Origin: an uncultured Prevotellaceae bacterium
GTDB lineage: Bacteria; Bacteroidota; Bacteroidia; Bacteroidales; Bacteroidaceae
Direction of reading: 5' to 3'
NCBI GenBank assembly: GCA_900316975.1
Contig: ONFA01000007.1
Coordinates: 1-64,000 of the forward strand
DNA: 64,000 bases
Within the stretch, counting starts at the first letter, position 1. Every line of letters begins with the position of its first letter. Both the position numbers and the translations under genes were made by a program. The notes under the pieces were generated by a model. It was not told the origin of the DNA, searched no databases, and saw only the letters and a program-made list of their open reading frames with translations. Below are positions 8,669 to 18,082 of the stretch, one piece after another.

Positions 8669-9454
8669 TTATTCGTCCTTTTCAAAGATGCTGCACCACT
8701 TGTAAACCCAATGGGTACGAGAGCCACAAGAAGTGAAGTTCAGAGCCTTCACGTCGCCCTTAGACCCTTTGGGAATGTAAATCACGAAGTCCCATTCGCC
8801 CGAATGCGGTTCTCCATAGCGAGTGCCTACACTTGTGCTCCCCGCCAGATTCCTGACTTGTCCCTTCCGTGCAGTCACATGGATACCACCCATTCCCACG
8901 CCTTCAGGTTCAAAAGTAAGACTTGCCCCGTCGCGAAGATACCAGCCGTTCTCTTTCGCATCCAGTCGGAGCGTTGTGTGAAGCACCAGCGAGTCACCGC
9001 CCTCCATCCATGCTGGAGGAGCTTCAATCGTGGCGGTAAATGTGCTGGTGTGCGGACGATACCAGTAGCCATCGTCAAAGTCGCTGAGGAAAGCTTTTCC
9101 CGTCCATCGTTCCACTTTTTTGTGCTGCGTGGCGGAAGCAGAATAGACCGTGCTGCTCTCTCCCTCGCTTTTGTTAGGAGTACGGTCAATGTCCGTGCGC
9201 ACCAGCCACCAAGAACGGAACTCGTCCAGACCATCTGCGGTCTTTTTGAGTTTTCCTCCGTAAAAGCCCTTCTTCCCCAACCATCGGTAGAACTTTTCCT
9301 GATCCGGATAAAACTCAAGATACTTGTCCGCAATCAGACACAGGGTGTAATCCACGCTGTTCTGCCTTTCACGCCCGGGAATATCTCCATTCACAACCAA
9401 TTCCTTGCGGAAGCGCTCCATCAAGACATGGATGCGAGTCAGTCGCCACCACAA
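8669..9454 (-). CDS. C-terminal part of an uncharacterised membrane-anchored protein (likely frameshifted)
   Basis: This 261-residue open frame starts at a TTG, inside the 3' part of the reading frame 9369-9671, one base out of register. Its first residues (WWRLTRIHVLMERFRKEL) read like the cytosolic side of a helix that ends in the other frame, and no ribosome site precedes the TTG. It is therefore probably the second part of one gene. The body is Trp- and Gly-rich and probably beta-rich from residue 120 (TFTATIEAPPAWM and on). I do not recognise the family. A single-base indel near 9452-9470 would join the two frames into one protein of about 335 residues. This could be a true pseudogene, a sequencing error or programmed frameshifting. 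Confidence 0.6.
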   Translation of the reverse strand: MWWRLTRIHVLMERFRKELVVNGDIPGRERQNSVDYTLCLIADKYLEFYPDQEKFYRWLGKKGFYGGKLKKTADGLDEFRSWWLVRTDIDRTPNKSEGESSTVYSASATQHKKVERWTGKAFLSDFDDGYWYRPHTSTFTATIEAPPAWMEGGDSLVLHTTLRLDAKENGWYLRDGASLTFEPEGVGMGGIHVTARKGQVRNLAGSTSVGTRYGEPHSGEWDFVIYIPKGSKGDVKALNFTSCGSRTHWVYKWCSIFEKDE

Positions 9455-9671
9455 TGAGCAGGACGAGCATCAGGAGACGGATTTCGGAGGCAATCGCTCC
9501 ACTGACGCCAATCAGTATGCTACGAAGTTCTGTCTGTCTCAGAGCATCAGCCACATCAGGGCAGTTTTTTTCCAGCCAGCGGTTCAAGTCGCGAAATATT
9601 GTTTCCATAGGTTGCCTTGTTTTTATTCCAAGCCGACTTGCTCCGATTGAGTCAAGTGCATTTTCGGACAT
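9369..9671 (-). CDS. N-terminal part of the same protein (transmembrane segment)
   Basis: A 100-residue frame with a soluble helical N-terminus and a hydrophobic segment at about residues 51-75 (ILIGVSGAIASEIRLLMLVL). After that helix the translation turns into unlikely sequence, while the +1 frame continues plausibly as the 8669-9454 product. The ATG at 9671 lies only about 8 bp from the -7 box at 9686-9679, so the start may instead be the ATG at 9608 (METIFRDLNRW). The family is not recognised. Confidence 0.5.
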   Translation of the reverse strand: MSENALDSIGASRLGIKTRQPMETIFRDLNRWLEKNCPDVADALRQTELRSILIGVSGAIASEIRLLMLVLLIVVATDSHPCLDGALPQGIGCEWRYSRA

Positions 9672-9678
9672 TTTCTTG

Positions 9679-9712
9679 CAAATTTAACACTTTAGTCCCA
9701 TCCACCAGCAAA
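9679..9712 (-). promoter_or_regulatory. Promoter of the 9671-8669 gene
   Basis: On the minus strand TTTG (9712-9709), 22 bp, TAAATTTG (9686-9679), next to the first ATG of the gene. Confidence 0.5.
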
Positions 9713-9899
9713 CTTTTTCCGAAAAACATGTACATACACCCTGTTTTCGCAACAAAATTAGTCAGTTCTCCTCTTCTTCTGGATTTTCTTTGATGATTAC
9801 CCGAGTCTCGTGCTGCTGATGGTCAGCACTAAGTATTTTCTTTCTTCTTTTTCTGTACAGTATCAACATAATCTTTTCTTTACGATGTTAAACACTCTT

Positions 9900-9931
9900 T
9901 TTGTTTCGGCAAAAAGGGATGTCTAATTTTG
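9900..9931 (+). promoter_or_regulatory. Orphan plus-strand promoter
   Basis: TTTG (9900-9903), 20 bp, TAATTTTG (9924-9931). The perfect inverted repeat CTTTTTG/CAAAAAG overlaps the upstream box. The first confident gene is rmuC, about 240 bp downstream, which has its own -7 box. Confidence 0.35.
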
Positions 9932-10148
9932 CTGAGGTAATGTTACGAAGAAAATCCGACTTCTGTAACACATTTCCTTCCGAAACCCACTTCCACAACC
10001 CCTATACCGATCTCGACCACGTCAGTTTGGAGGTTGTAGAGAGAGGGGAAGGAGAAAACAACGCTTCATCGCCAGCATTTCTAACCCTGTCTCTCATATC
10101 AACAAAGAAAAAACAGGTCTTTCTTTTCGCTTTTTGTCCGATTTTCCG

Positions 10149-10156
10149 TACCTTTG
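10149..10156 (+). promoter_or_regulatory. -7 box of rmuC
   Basis: TACCTTTG, a full match to TAnnTTTG, 17 bp before the first possible rmuC start. The upstream box is weak (TTTTCG around 10124-10129). Confidence 0.5.
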
Positions 10157-10173
10157 CAGTGTTTTAGAATATA

Positions 10174-11607
10174 ATGTATTGCATGATGGAATTGTTTTAT
10201 TTGGTTATCGGAGTGGCAGTGGGTGTCATTGTAGGCTGGCTGTGGACTAACAGCAAGCGAAAGGATGCGGACGCGGGTCTTCTGTTGGCAAAGCAGCAAC
10301 TAGAGCAGGAGGGAAAGATGAGACAGCAGGCCGAGGCAACAACGGAGCAATTGAAGAGAGAGATAGAAAAAGTGCAGTCGCTGCTACAGGAGGCACGATT
10401 GGGACAGGAACGTGCCACCACGCAGTTGAAGGCGGAGCAGGAGTGGGCGGTAAGTGAGGCGAGGATGCGTGAGGAACGATTTGCCGAACAGCAACGGACG
10501 CTAAGGGAGCAGTTTGCGGAGCAGTTGAAGACGGTGCAGGAGCAGTTTCAGAATCTGGCCACAAAGGTGCTGGATGAGCAGGCGAATAAGTTGAAGTCGC
10601 AGAATACAGAGTCGATGCAGGTACTGACGAATCCGCTGCGGCAACATATTGAGGAGTTGCAGAAGGCTATCCACAACACGAATGCGGAGACGGCGAAGCA
10701 GACGGCATCGCTATCCGAGCAGTTGAGGTCGATGGCAGAGCAGACAACCAAAATTAACGAGACAGCCACTCATCTGACGAATGTGATGAAGGGCGGCAAC
10801 AAGATTCAAGGTAACTGGGGCGAGATGACGCTGAAGAACCTGCTGGAGAGTCAAGGGCTGGTGATGGGGCGTGATTTCGACTTACAGAACACATTGACGG
10901 ATGAGCATGGGAATCCTGTGCTGAATGAAGAAAGCGGAGCAAGAATGGTGCCTGATGCGATTTTGCACTATCCGAACAATGAGGACGTGATTATCGACGC
11001 GAAGATGTCAATTGATGCCTATGCAAAGTACGTGGAGACGGATGATGAGGCTCAGCGGAAGGTGCTGGCACGGGAAGTGGTGAGGAGTGTGAGGGAACAG
11101 TTCAAGAAACTTTCTGCCAAGGAATACAGCCGCTATGTGAAAGCACCTCGCACAACGGTGGATTTTGTCATCATGTACATCCCCTACGAGGGTGCGCTGC
11201 AGCTGGCTTTGACAACGGAGCCCGGACTTTGGAACGAGGCATTCAGCAAGAAAATCTTCATCACGGGACAGCAGAATCTAATGGCGATTCTGACGATGAT
11301 TCATGCGGCTTGGCGGCAATATCTACAAAACGAAAACGAGAAGCAGGTGTTTGTGATGGCCGAGGAATTACTAAAACGTGTGGGTGCATTCATCAAGGAG
11401 TTTGACACGCTAAAGGAGCATCTGCGCAGGGCCAACGATGACTGTGCCGAACTGGAGTCGAAGTACAACGGGCGCATGGGCATCGTACAGAAGGCAAACC
11501 AGTTAAAGAAACTGGGCGTGAAAGAAAATGTGAAATACCCGATTCCAGCAGATGAGGATAACCTGCTGGAGGCAACTGAGGAGGTGGAGACTCAAGATAA
11601 CCAATAA
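10174..11607 (+). CDS. rmuC: DNA recombination protein RmuC
   Basis: RmuC is a membrane-anchored nuclease-fold protein that limits recombination at inverted repeats; its biochemical role is still unsettled. An N-terminal membrane helix (FYLVIGVAVGVIVGWLW) is followed by a long Gln/Glu/Lys-rich coiled coil (about residues 30-160) and the conserved RmuC domain (about 190-440). That domain contains GNWGE, the PD-(D/E)xK-like PDAILHYPNNEDVIIDAKM, and DFVIMYIPYEGAL. Starts at 10183 or 10186 (MMELF or MELF) are as likely as 10174. It is first in a plus-strand run with mscS and a HAD phosphatase, 18 bp before the channel gene. Confidence 0.93.
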   Translation: MYCMMELFYLVIGVAVGVIVGWLWTNSKRKDADAGLLLAKQQLEQEGKMRQQAEATTEQLKREIEKVQSLLQEARLGQERATTQLKAEQEWAVSEARMREERFAEQQRTLREQFAEQLKTVQEQFQNLATKVLDEQANKLKSQNTESMQVLTNPLRQHIEELQKAIHNTNAETAKQTASLSEQLRSMAEQTTKINETATHLTNVMKGGNKIQGNWGEMTLKNLLESQGLVMGRDFDLQNTLTDEHGNPVLNEESGARMVPDAILHYPNNEDVIIDAKMSIDAYAKYVETDDEAQRKVLAREVVRSVREQFKKLSAKEYSRYVKAPRTTVDFVIMYIPYEGALQLALTTEPGLWNEAFSKKIFITGQQNLMAILTMIHAAWRQYLQNENEKQVFVMAEELLKRVGAFIKEFDTLKEHLRRANDDCAELESKYNGRMGIVQKANQLKKLGVKENVKYPIPADEDNLLEATEEVETQDNQ

Positions 11608-11625
11608 AAGAAAGAAAACAGAAGC

Positions 11626-12522
11626 ATGGAAGAAGCAATCATGGGAACAATGAGTGCAGACAATAGCATCGGCACGGGACATGACATTGTGTCAGAACTG
11701 AGCAATTTGGATTTCAGCAAGATAGCCATGAGCGATATGATTGGCTATGTGGTTCAATTTGGGAAAAATGTACTGTTGGCTATTATCGTCTATTTTGTGG
11801 GGCGGTTCATCATCAAGTATGCGACAAAAGCATTGCGAGCGGTGACACAGAAACGGAATGTGGAGGCATCACTGACTTCATTCCTGAATAGCCTCGTATC
11901 TATCTCGCTGAACCTAATCTTAGCCATCATCATCATCGGCATTTTAGGCATCGACACCAGTTCCTTTTTGGCAGTGTTTGCGTCAGCGGGCATTGCTGTA
12001 GGTATGGCTTTGAGCGGCACGTTGCAAAACTTTGCAGGCGGCGTGCTGATTCTAATGCTAAAACCTTATAAGGTGGGTGACTACATTGAAGCACAGGGAT
12101 TTGCGGGGACTGTAAGGGAAATTCAAATCTTCAGCACAGTACTGGGCACAATGGACAATCAAACCATCATCATCCCCAACGGACCTTTGGCAACAGGGAG
12201 TTTGAAGAATTCGACCAAGGCACCGACACGACGCATTGACCTTGATGTAGAGGTGGCATATGGCACGGATCCTGACGAAGTAAGGCAAGTACTGATGAAT
12301 GTCATCAATGCCGACGAACGCATCATGCAGTCAGGCGTGTTTGCACCGTTCATCCCCATGACAACAATGAGCACGAGTAGCATTGTCTTTCAGATGCGTA
12401 TATGGGTGAAAGCAACCGACTATTGGCCCGTACGGTTTGACACCACCGAAAAGGTGTATAAGGAATTGGGCAAGGCAGGCATCGAAATTCCATTCCAACA
12501 GATGGACGTACACATCAAATGA
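11626..12522 (+). CDS. Small-conductance mechanosensitive channel, MscS family
   Basis: A pressure-release channel of the inner membrane that opens on hypo-osmotic shock. Residues 40-150 carry three hydrophobic helices, the last being the Gly/Ala-rich pore helix (ASAGIAVGMALSGTLQNFAGG). A beta domain follows (KPYKVGDYIEAQGFAGTVREI) and then the alpha/beta C-terminal domain. The 298-residue length is typical of the short MscS type. It follows rmuC by 18 bp. Its stop leads directly into a heptamer spacer before the HAD gene. Confidence 0.93.
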   Translation: MEEAIMGTMSADNSIGTGHDIVSELSNLDFSKIAMSDMIGYVVQFGKNVLLAIIVYFVGRFIIKYATKALRAVTQKRNVEASLTSFLNSLVSISLNLILAIIIIGILGIDTSSFLAVFASAGIAVGMALSGTLQNFAGGVLILMLKPYKVGDYIEAQGFAGTVREIQIFSTVLGTMDNQTIIIPNGPLATGSLKNSTKAPTRRIDLDVEVAYGTDPDEVRQVLMNVINADERIMQSGVFAPFIPMTTMSTSSIVFQMRIWVKATDYWPVRFDTTEKVYKELGKAGIEIPFQQMDVHIK

Positions 12523-12556
12523 TGTACGATTTAACATATAACATTTACAATTTGCC
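12522..12556. repeat. 7-bp-period spacer repeat after mscS
   Basis: Consecutive degenerate heptamers ATGTACG, ATTTAAC, ATATAAC, ATTTACA, ATTTGCC begin at the last base of the mscS stop codon. They fill most of the gap to the HAD gene at 12570. Confidence 0.5.
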
Positions 12557-12569
12557 ATAGGGCATAAGA

Positions 12570-13268
12570 ATGACAAAGACTATCATTTTTGATTTGGGAG
12601 GAGTGCTCCTCGACATTGACCTGAAACACTGCATGCAGCAGATGCAGGCATTGGGCATTGACCTCAGTGTTTTCGAGAAGAAGGAAATGACGATACCTGC
12701 GGGCACGAAAGCAACAGTACTGGGAGAAGGCATTGTGGCAAATGCCGCCATGCACCTCTACCAAACAGGTGACATCACAACCGAGGTTTTTCTGGAAGGG
12801 ATAAGAAAGTATTGTAAAGAAGGCACAACAAGAGAGCAGGTGTTGGAGGCTTGGAACGCTTGCTGCATTGCCATACCACCCTATAGACTAGAAAAGTTGA
12901 AGGAGTTAAAGCAAAGAGGTTACACCATCTGCATGCTATCTAACACCAACGATGCACATTGGCAAAAAATTGTCAATCAATGCTTTGGCGGGCAAGACGT
13001 GGTCAATCAACTTTTCGATTACACATTCCTTTCGCAAGAGATGCACATGGCAAAACCGAATGATGACATCTACCTGAAAGTATTGGAAGACATCGGGGCT
13101 AAAGCGGAGGAATGTCTTTTCATCGATGACTCGACACCGAATGTGGAAGCGGCAAAGAAACTGGGATTCCACACACTCCATGCCGAGACCTCGATAACTC
13201 AAAAAGGAATGGTCGTCGCCCCACCTTCTACGGATTGGACAACGACCATCGAACAATTTCTCAATTAG
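12570..13268 (+). CDS. HAD-superfamily phosphatase (YihX-like)
   Basis: Cytoplasmic hydrolase of the HAD subfamily IA, probably acting on a sugar phosphate. Motif I is FDLGGVLLDID at residues 6-16, motif II is MLSNTNDAHW (serine/threonine plus Asn), and motifs III/IV lie in LFIDDSTPNVEAAKKLGFHT. In this subfamily the cap domain sits between motifs I and II (about 20-100). The best-known relative is the alpha-glucose-1-phosphatase YihX; the actual substrate here is not shown by the sequence. It ends 12 bp from the convergent GH43 gene with no obvious terminator between them. Confidence 0.88.
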   Translation: MTKTIIFDLGGVLLDIDLKHCMQQMQALGIDLSVFEKKEMTIPAGTKATVLGEGIVANAAMHLYQTGDITTEVFLEGIRKYCKEGTTREQVLEAWNACCIAIPPYRLEKLKELKQRGYTICMLSNTNDAHWQKIVNQCFGGQDVVNQLFDYTFLSQEMHMAKPNDDIYLKVLEDIGAKAEECLFIDDSTPNVEAAKKLGFHTLHAETSITQKGMVVAPPSTDWTTTIEQFLN

Positions 13269-13280
13269 CTTCTTCTTCAA

Positions 13281-16127
13281 TTACTGGAACTGCCACCAGT
13301 CGAAGTTGAATGTTCCATTCAGATTTTCGAAGTGCAGATAGAGGTCGTGAACACCCTTCACATTCTCCACTTTCGTGCTGACCGTGCTGAACTTCTCGTC
13401 TGCACCAGTTGCCTTCACCGCCACACGACCGATTTCCTTTCCTTCAATTTCGTCAATACGCAGAACAATGTTTCCATTACCCTTGGCTGATGCCACACTA
13501 GCCAAGAACTTCTTGGCACCTTCGCTACCGAAGTCAACACCACGCACACGAATGTACTCCCCTTCGTCAATGTCTGTAATATACATGTTCACACGACCTG
13601 TCGAATATGGCATATCCTTCACAACACCTGTATTCTTAATACCCATCTTAGAACTCTTCAGACCCTTACCCCAAGCCATGGTTTCAGCCTCTACACGCTT
13701 GTAAGGATTGAGGTATTCGATTTGCTTCATCGGGTTCTGATCAAGCCAGTAAGGAATCTCCTGAATGGTACCATCGGGGTTGTAAGTAATTTCCTGACCA
13801 CTCACAGAACGACGTTCATGATGTACCCAAGTGTCAATGTGCATGATATCATAGTTCTGACCAAACACATAACTTTTGCCCTTATAATCACAAATGCCAG
13901 GGTGATTGCCACGGTCACGCTCTGTTGGACGCATGATGTAACCCATTTCCGTCCACTTGCCTGTAGGACCATCACTCATGGCATAACCCAAAGCCTCAGG
14001 GCAGCAAGTAGATGCGAAAGCCATGTAATAATGCCCGTTTCTTTTGTAGAACCAAGGGCCTTCCTGATAGTGCTGAATAGCCCAGTTGGCTTTCTGATGA
14101 GCAGGCACTCGGAGGTTAATCTTGGCACCTTCTTCTTTAACAGGACGCATCACACCGTCTTGATGATTGAGCACATGAATGTCACCACTTGTTGAAATCA
14201 TATCCTCGTTTAGTTTCACATAATAGGTATGAGGGTTGCCCCAATACATATATGCCTGTCCGTCGTCATCAACGAATACAGATGGGTCAATGTCATCCCA
14301 ATGTTCCTGTTGCCACACAAGCGGCTTGCCAAGCGGGTCTTTGAACGGTCCGTATGGAGAATCTGCCACCAATACGCCGATGCCATGTCCATGCAGTGGC
14401 GCATAAAGGTAGAACTTGCCATTACGTTCCACTGTCTGGATAGCCCAACCACCATTCTCACGACTGCGCCATTCGAAATCACGGAGCGACGCCACAGCAC
14501 CGTGCTCTGTCCAGTTGACCATATCAGTCGTTGACCAAAGCAGCCAATCATACATGAAGAAACCTGCAGAATTCTTCTCATTCTCATCTGGAATGTCTTC
14601 CGGATGAGCGTCGTGGGAAGTATAGAGGAACAGCGTGTCACCTACCACCAATGGAGAGGGGTCTGCAGTATATTTCGTGGTAAAGAGCGGCATATTACAC
14701 TCTTCAATGCCACGGAACTTCCACCAGTCGAAGTTGCACACCTTCACGCCCTTTCTCCCTTTAAACACAAAGTAGAGGTCGTGAACACCTGCCACAGGAG
14801 TACGAATGTCAACAACTTCTTCTTTCCACTGTTCCCAGCCGCCAGTGTGCCCCACTTCAAGACGTGCAATCACCTTACCTTCGAGGCTGTCAATGCGCAC
14901 CTCAATAGCACCACCCCGCAAAGCACTTGCCACACATGCGGTGAAGGTGCGAGGCACTTTCTTGCCAAAGTTGACAGCCTGCAACTTGATGTAGTCGCCA
15001 TCATGTGTTTCAGAAATATAAACACCCGTCTCATCATTCCACTCACTCTTCACACCTTTTGAGAATGCCATGGTCTCAGCTTCCACACGCTCGTATGGAT
15101 TGAACATACCAACGGGTTCCACCCCCTTGCCTGTAGGCTGAATGGTTGGGAATGTACCGTCAGGATTGAACTTAAACTCCTCTACAGCCACACTACGGCC
15201 GAAGCCGCCACCACCAGGCAGCTTACCAGTGTGATAGAAGAAGTAATCATGCCCTTTGAAACGCTCATAACCGCAATGATTGGTAAATGAACCTGTGCCA
15301 CCTTCAGGCATGATGGTTCCCTTATATGTCCAAGGGCCTTCTGGCGTAGGTGCCTCTGAATAAGCAATGTGCTCAGGCACCCCACCTGCTGCATAGAGGA
15401 GATAATAACCTTTGGTTGCCTTCGCTCCCTTCTTTGCCTCCCCCACTTGTGGCTTCTTCATAATCCAAGGACCTTCGGTATAGGTGTCCTTATACTTTTT
15501 GTTCTTGTCACGCTTTGCCATATCGGGAGCGCCGAAACCCTCTTCTGTCATCTCCATCTGCTTCACCTCACCATTGATGCTGATCATGTCCTCATTCAAC
15601 TTCAGGTAGTAGATGCGAGGATTGCCCCAATAGAGCCATGCCTGACCATCATCATCAATGAACACAGTGGGGTCAATATGATCCCAACTGCCATTTTCAT
15701 AGAGAGGCTTGCCAATGGCATCGCGGAAAGGACCTGTGGGAGAATCTGCCACAGCCACACCAATCGCCATACCGCCAGAGAGACGGGAATGAGCACAGAT
15801 GTACCAATAGAACTTACCATTGCGCTCTATGCACTGACTCGCCCATGCACGATCGTCTGCCCAACTGAAACTTTCCAAAGCCAAAGGACTTCCGTGATCT
15901 GTCCAGTTCACCATGTCGGCAGAACTATAGACACGCCACTCCTGCATCCAAAAGAAGTCTGCCTTGTCTTCATCGTGCCCTGTATAGACATAGATTCTGT
16001 CACCATGTACCATCGGCGCGGGGTCGCTGGTAAACCATGTTTGCACAAAAGGATTTTGTGCCGATGCTTGCAGGGCAAAAAGCGATGCCCCGCCAATCAT
16101 TGTTAAAAAACGAAATAATTTTCTCAT
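13281..16127 (-). CDS. Double GH43-CBM6 glycoside hydrolase, secreted
   Basis: A 948-residue secreted enzyme made of two copies of the same two-domain unit. After the signal peptide (cut near residue 24, ASAQ/NP) come GH43 copy 1 (about 27-340), CBM6 copy 1 (345-472), GH43 copy 2 (480-805) and CBM6 copy 2 (about 820-948). Both catalytic triads are intact: D35, D152 and E218 in copy 1, and D489, D614 and E689 in copy 2, in the contexts DPAP or DPSP, IDP(T/S)VF and EGPW. GH43 enzymes are inverting xylosidases or arabinofuranosidases, so arabinoxylan is the likely substrate. The two CBM6 modules should bind xylan. It is divergent from a CE6-type esterase, forming a small xylan-degrading unit. 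Confidence 0.92.
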   Translation of the reverse strand: MRKLFRFLTMIGGASLFALQASAQNPFVQTWFTSDPAPMVHGDRIYVYTGHDEDKADFFWMQEWRVYSSADMVNWTDHGSPLALESFSWADDRAWASQCIERNGKFYWYICAHSRLSGGMAIGVAVADSPTGPFRDAIGKPLYENGSWDHIDPTVFIDDDGQAWLYWGNPRIYYLKLNEDMISINGEVKQMEMTEEGFGAPDMAKRDKNKKYKDTYTEGPWIMKKPQVGEAKKGAKATKGYYLLYAAGGVPEHIAYSEAPTPEGPWTYKGTIMPEGGTGSFTNHCGYERFKGHDYFFYHTGKLPGGGGFGRSVAVEEFKFNPDGTFPTIQPTGKGVEPVGMFNPYERVEAETMAFSKGVKSEWNDETGVYISETHDGDYIKLQAVNFGKKVPRTFTACVASALRGGAIEVRIDSLEGKVIARLEVGHTGGWEQWKEEVVDIRTPVAGVHDLYFVFKGRKGVKVCNFDWWKFRGIEECNMPLFTTKYTADPSPLVVGDTLFLYTSHDAHPEDIPDENEKNSAGFFMYDWLLWSTTDMVNWTEHGAVASLRDFEWRSRENGGWAIQTVERNGKFYLYAPLHGHGIGVLVADSPYGPFKDPLGKPLVWQQEHWDDIDPSVFVDDDGQAYMYWGNPHTYYVKLNEDMISTSGDIHVLNHQDGVMRPVKEEGAKINLRVPAHQKANWAIQHYQEGPWFYKRNGHYYMAFASTCCPEALGYAMSDGPTGKWTEMGYIMRPTERDRGNHPGICDYKGKSYVFGQNYDIMHIDTWVHHERRSVSGQEITYNPDGTIQEIPYWLDQNPMKQIEYLNPYKRVEAETMAWGKGLKSSKMGIKNTGVVKDMPYSTGRVNMYITDIDEGEYIRVRGVDFGSEGAKKFLASVASAKGNGNIVLRIDEIEGKEIGRVAVKATGADEKFSTVSTKVENVKGVHDLYLHFENLNGTFNFDWWQFQ

Positions 16128-16155
16128 TAATCAATAGGTTTTGAGTTTTTGTTTG

Positions 16156-16163
16156 CAAAGTTA
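16156..16163 (-). promoter_or_regulatory. -7 box of the GH43 gene
   Basis: TAACTTTG on the minus strand, about 29 bp before the GH43 ATG. No good TTTG box lies at the usual distance, which may mean the promoter needs an activator. Confidence 0.45.
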
Positions 16164-16278
16164 GCCATTTCCCGCTACATATCTTTTCAACCATGTTACT
16201 CATTCTTTCGATTTCGTAACATTCTGGAAAGGAAATGAAGAAAAAGAGGCTCTTTTTGTTTTTTTGCCATCCTTTTAT

Positions 16279-17324
<1,046 letters not shown>

Positions 17325-17337
17325 AACAAAACTCCAT

Positions 17338-17400
17338 ACACCATGCATCACAAGGCGAACGCTATGACGCAAGCCCTACGGCATGATGCATGGTGTTTTT
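17338..17400 (+). terminator. Rho-independent terminator after the esterase
   Basis: A perfect 13-bp stem, ACACCATGCATCA (17338-17350) with TGATGCATGGTGT (17384-17396), is followed by a T run. The rubrerythrin ATG comes only 28 bp later with no visible promoter in between, so read-through or a promoter inside the hairpin must serve it. Confidence 0.8.
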
Positions 17401-17427
17401 TATTAACCAAACAACAAAAGAAAAACT

Positions 17428-17967
17428 ATGAGTAAAGATTTGAAAGGCACCAAGACGGAAGCGAACCTCTGGGCCGCGTTCGCTGGCGAATCACAAGCAC
17501 GAAACAAGTACACCTACTATGCATCCAAGGCAAAGAAGGAGGGATTTGAACAGATTTCCGAACTCTTCACCGAGACTGCAAATCAGGAGAAAGAGCATGC
17601 AAAACTCTGGTTCAAACTCATCCACGACATCAGTTCAACACTCGACAACCTGAAGGATGCAGCACAAGGCGAGAACGACGAATGGACTGACATGTACCCA
17701 CGCATGGCAAAAGAAGCCCGCGAAGAAGGATTCAATGAGATAGCCGACCTCTTCGAAGGTGTGGCTGCCATCGAGAAAGTGCATGAGGAGAAGTACAAGA
17801 AACTCTTCGAGAACATCGAGCAGAAGATTGTCTTCTCACGCGACGGAGACTGCATCTGGCAGTGCCGCAACTGTGGACACATCCATGTCGGCAAAGAGGC
17901 GCCTGAGGCTTGTCCTGTATGCAACCACCCACAAGCTTACTTTGAACTGAAAAAGGAGAATTACTAA
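17428..17967 (+). CDS. rbr: Rubrerythrin
   Basis: A cytoplasmic non-heme iron peroxidase that reduces hydrogen peroxide in anaerobes. Residues 1-140 form the ferritin-like four-helix domain with diiron ligands in E21, E54-x-x-H57 and a second E-x-x-H pair (AIEKVHEEKY). The C-terminal rubredoxin-like domain has its four cysteines in CRNCGH and CPVCNH. The 179-residue length is normal. It likely works alongside the flavodiiron protein at 2974-4149. It has no clear promoter of its own; a terminator hairpin ends 28 bp before it, and a GTACCCC-type terminator follows. Confidence 0.95.
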   Translation: MSKDLKGTKTEANLWAAFAGESQARNKYTYYASKAKKEGFEQISELFTETANQEKEHAKLWFKLIHDISSTLDNLKDAAQGENDEWTDMYPRMAKEAREEGFNEIADLFEGVAAIEKVHEEKYKKLFENIEQKIVFSRDGDCIWQCRNCGHIHVGKEAPEACPVCNHPQAYFELKKENY

Positions 17968-17993
17968 GCATCTCCACTCCTATATAACAAGAA

Positions 17994-18063
17994 CCGTACC
18001 CCTCGACTACGACAAGCCGTACCCCTCGGGTACGCCTCATCGTAATCGAGGGGTACGTTTTTT
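17994..18063. terminator. GTACCCCTCG-type terminator, shared with 60016
   Basis: CGTACCCCTCGA (17995-18006) pairs with TCGAGGGGTACG (18046-18057), extended inward by TACGA/TCGTA, and is followed by TTTTTT. A nested palindrome CGTACCCCTCGGGTACG sits in the loop (18018-18034). It lies between the convergent rubrerythrin and MFS genes and could serve both. The same unit is reused at 60016-60084. Confidence 0.75.
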
Positions 18064-18082
18064 CTATCACCCAAACAAGAGG

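Larger units (their letters stand above)
9713..10173. other. Gene-free region between divergent genes
   Basis: About 460 bp between the divergently read membrane protein and rmuC. It holds a small hairpin, GTGCTG with CAGCAC, near 9810-9830; an orphan plus-strand promoter at 9900-9931; and the rmuC -7 box at 10149. An 88-codon open frame (9901-10167) is not convincing: its start lies within the promoter and its composition is unlike the neighbours. Confidence 0.5.

Noticed and set aside
8627..9457. A 276-codon plus-strand frame opposite the frameshifted gene
   Set aside because: Composition is that of an antisense shadow. The minus-strand frames have a promoter and a plausible membrane helix.
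9901..10167. An 88-codon frame before rmuC
   Set aside because: Its start lies between the boxes of the 9900-9931 promoter and the sequence has no recognisable feature; a 75-codon version from the next ATG is possible but unsupported.
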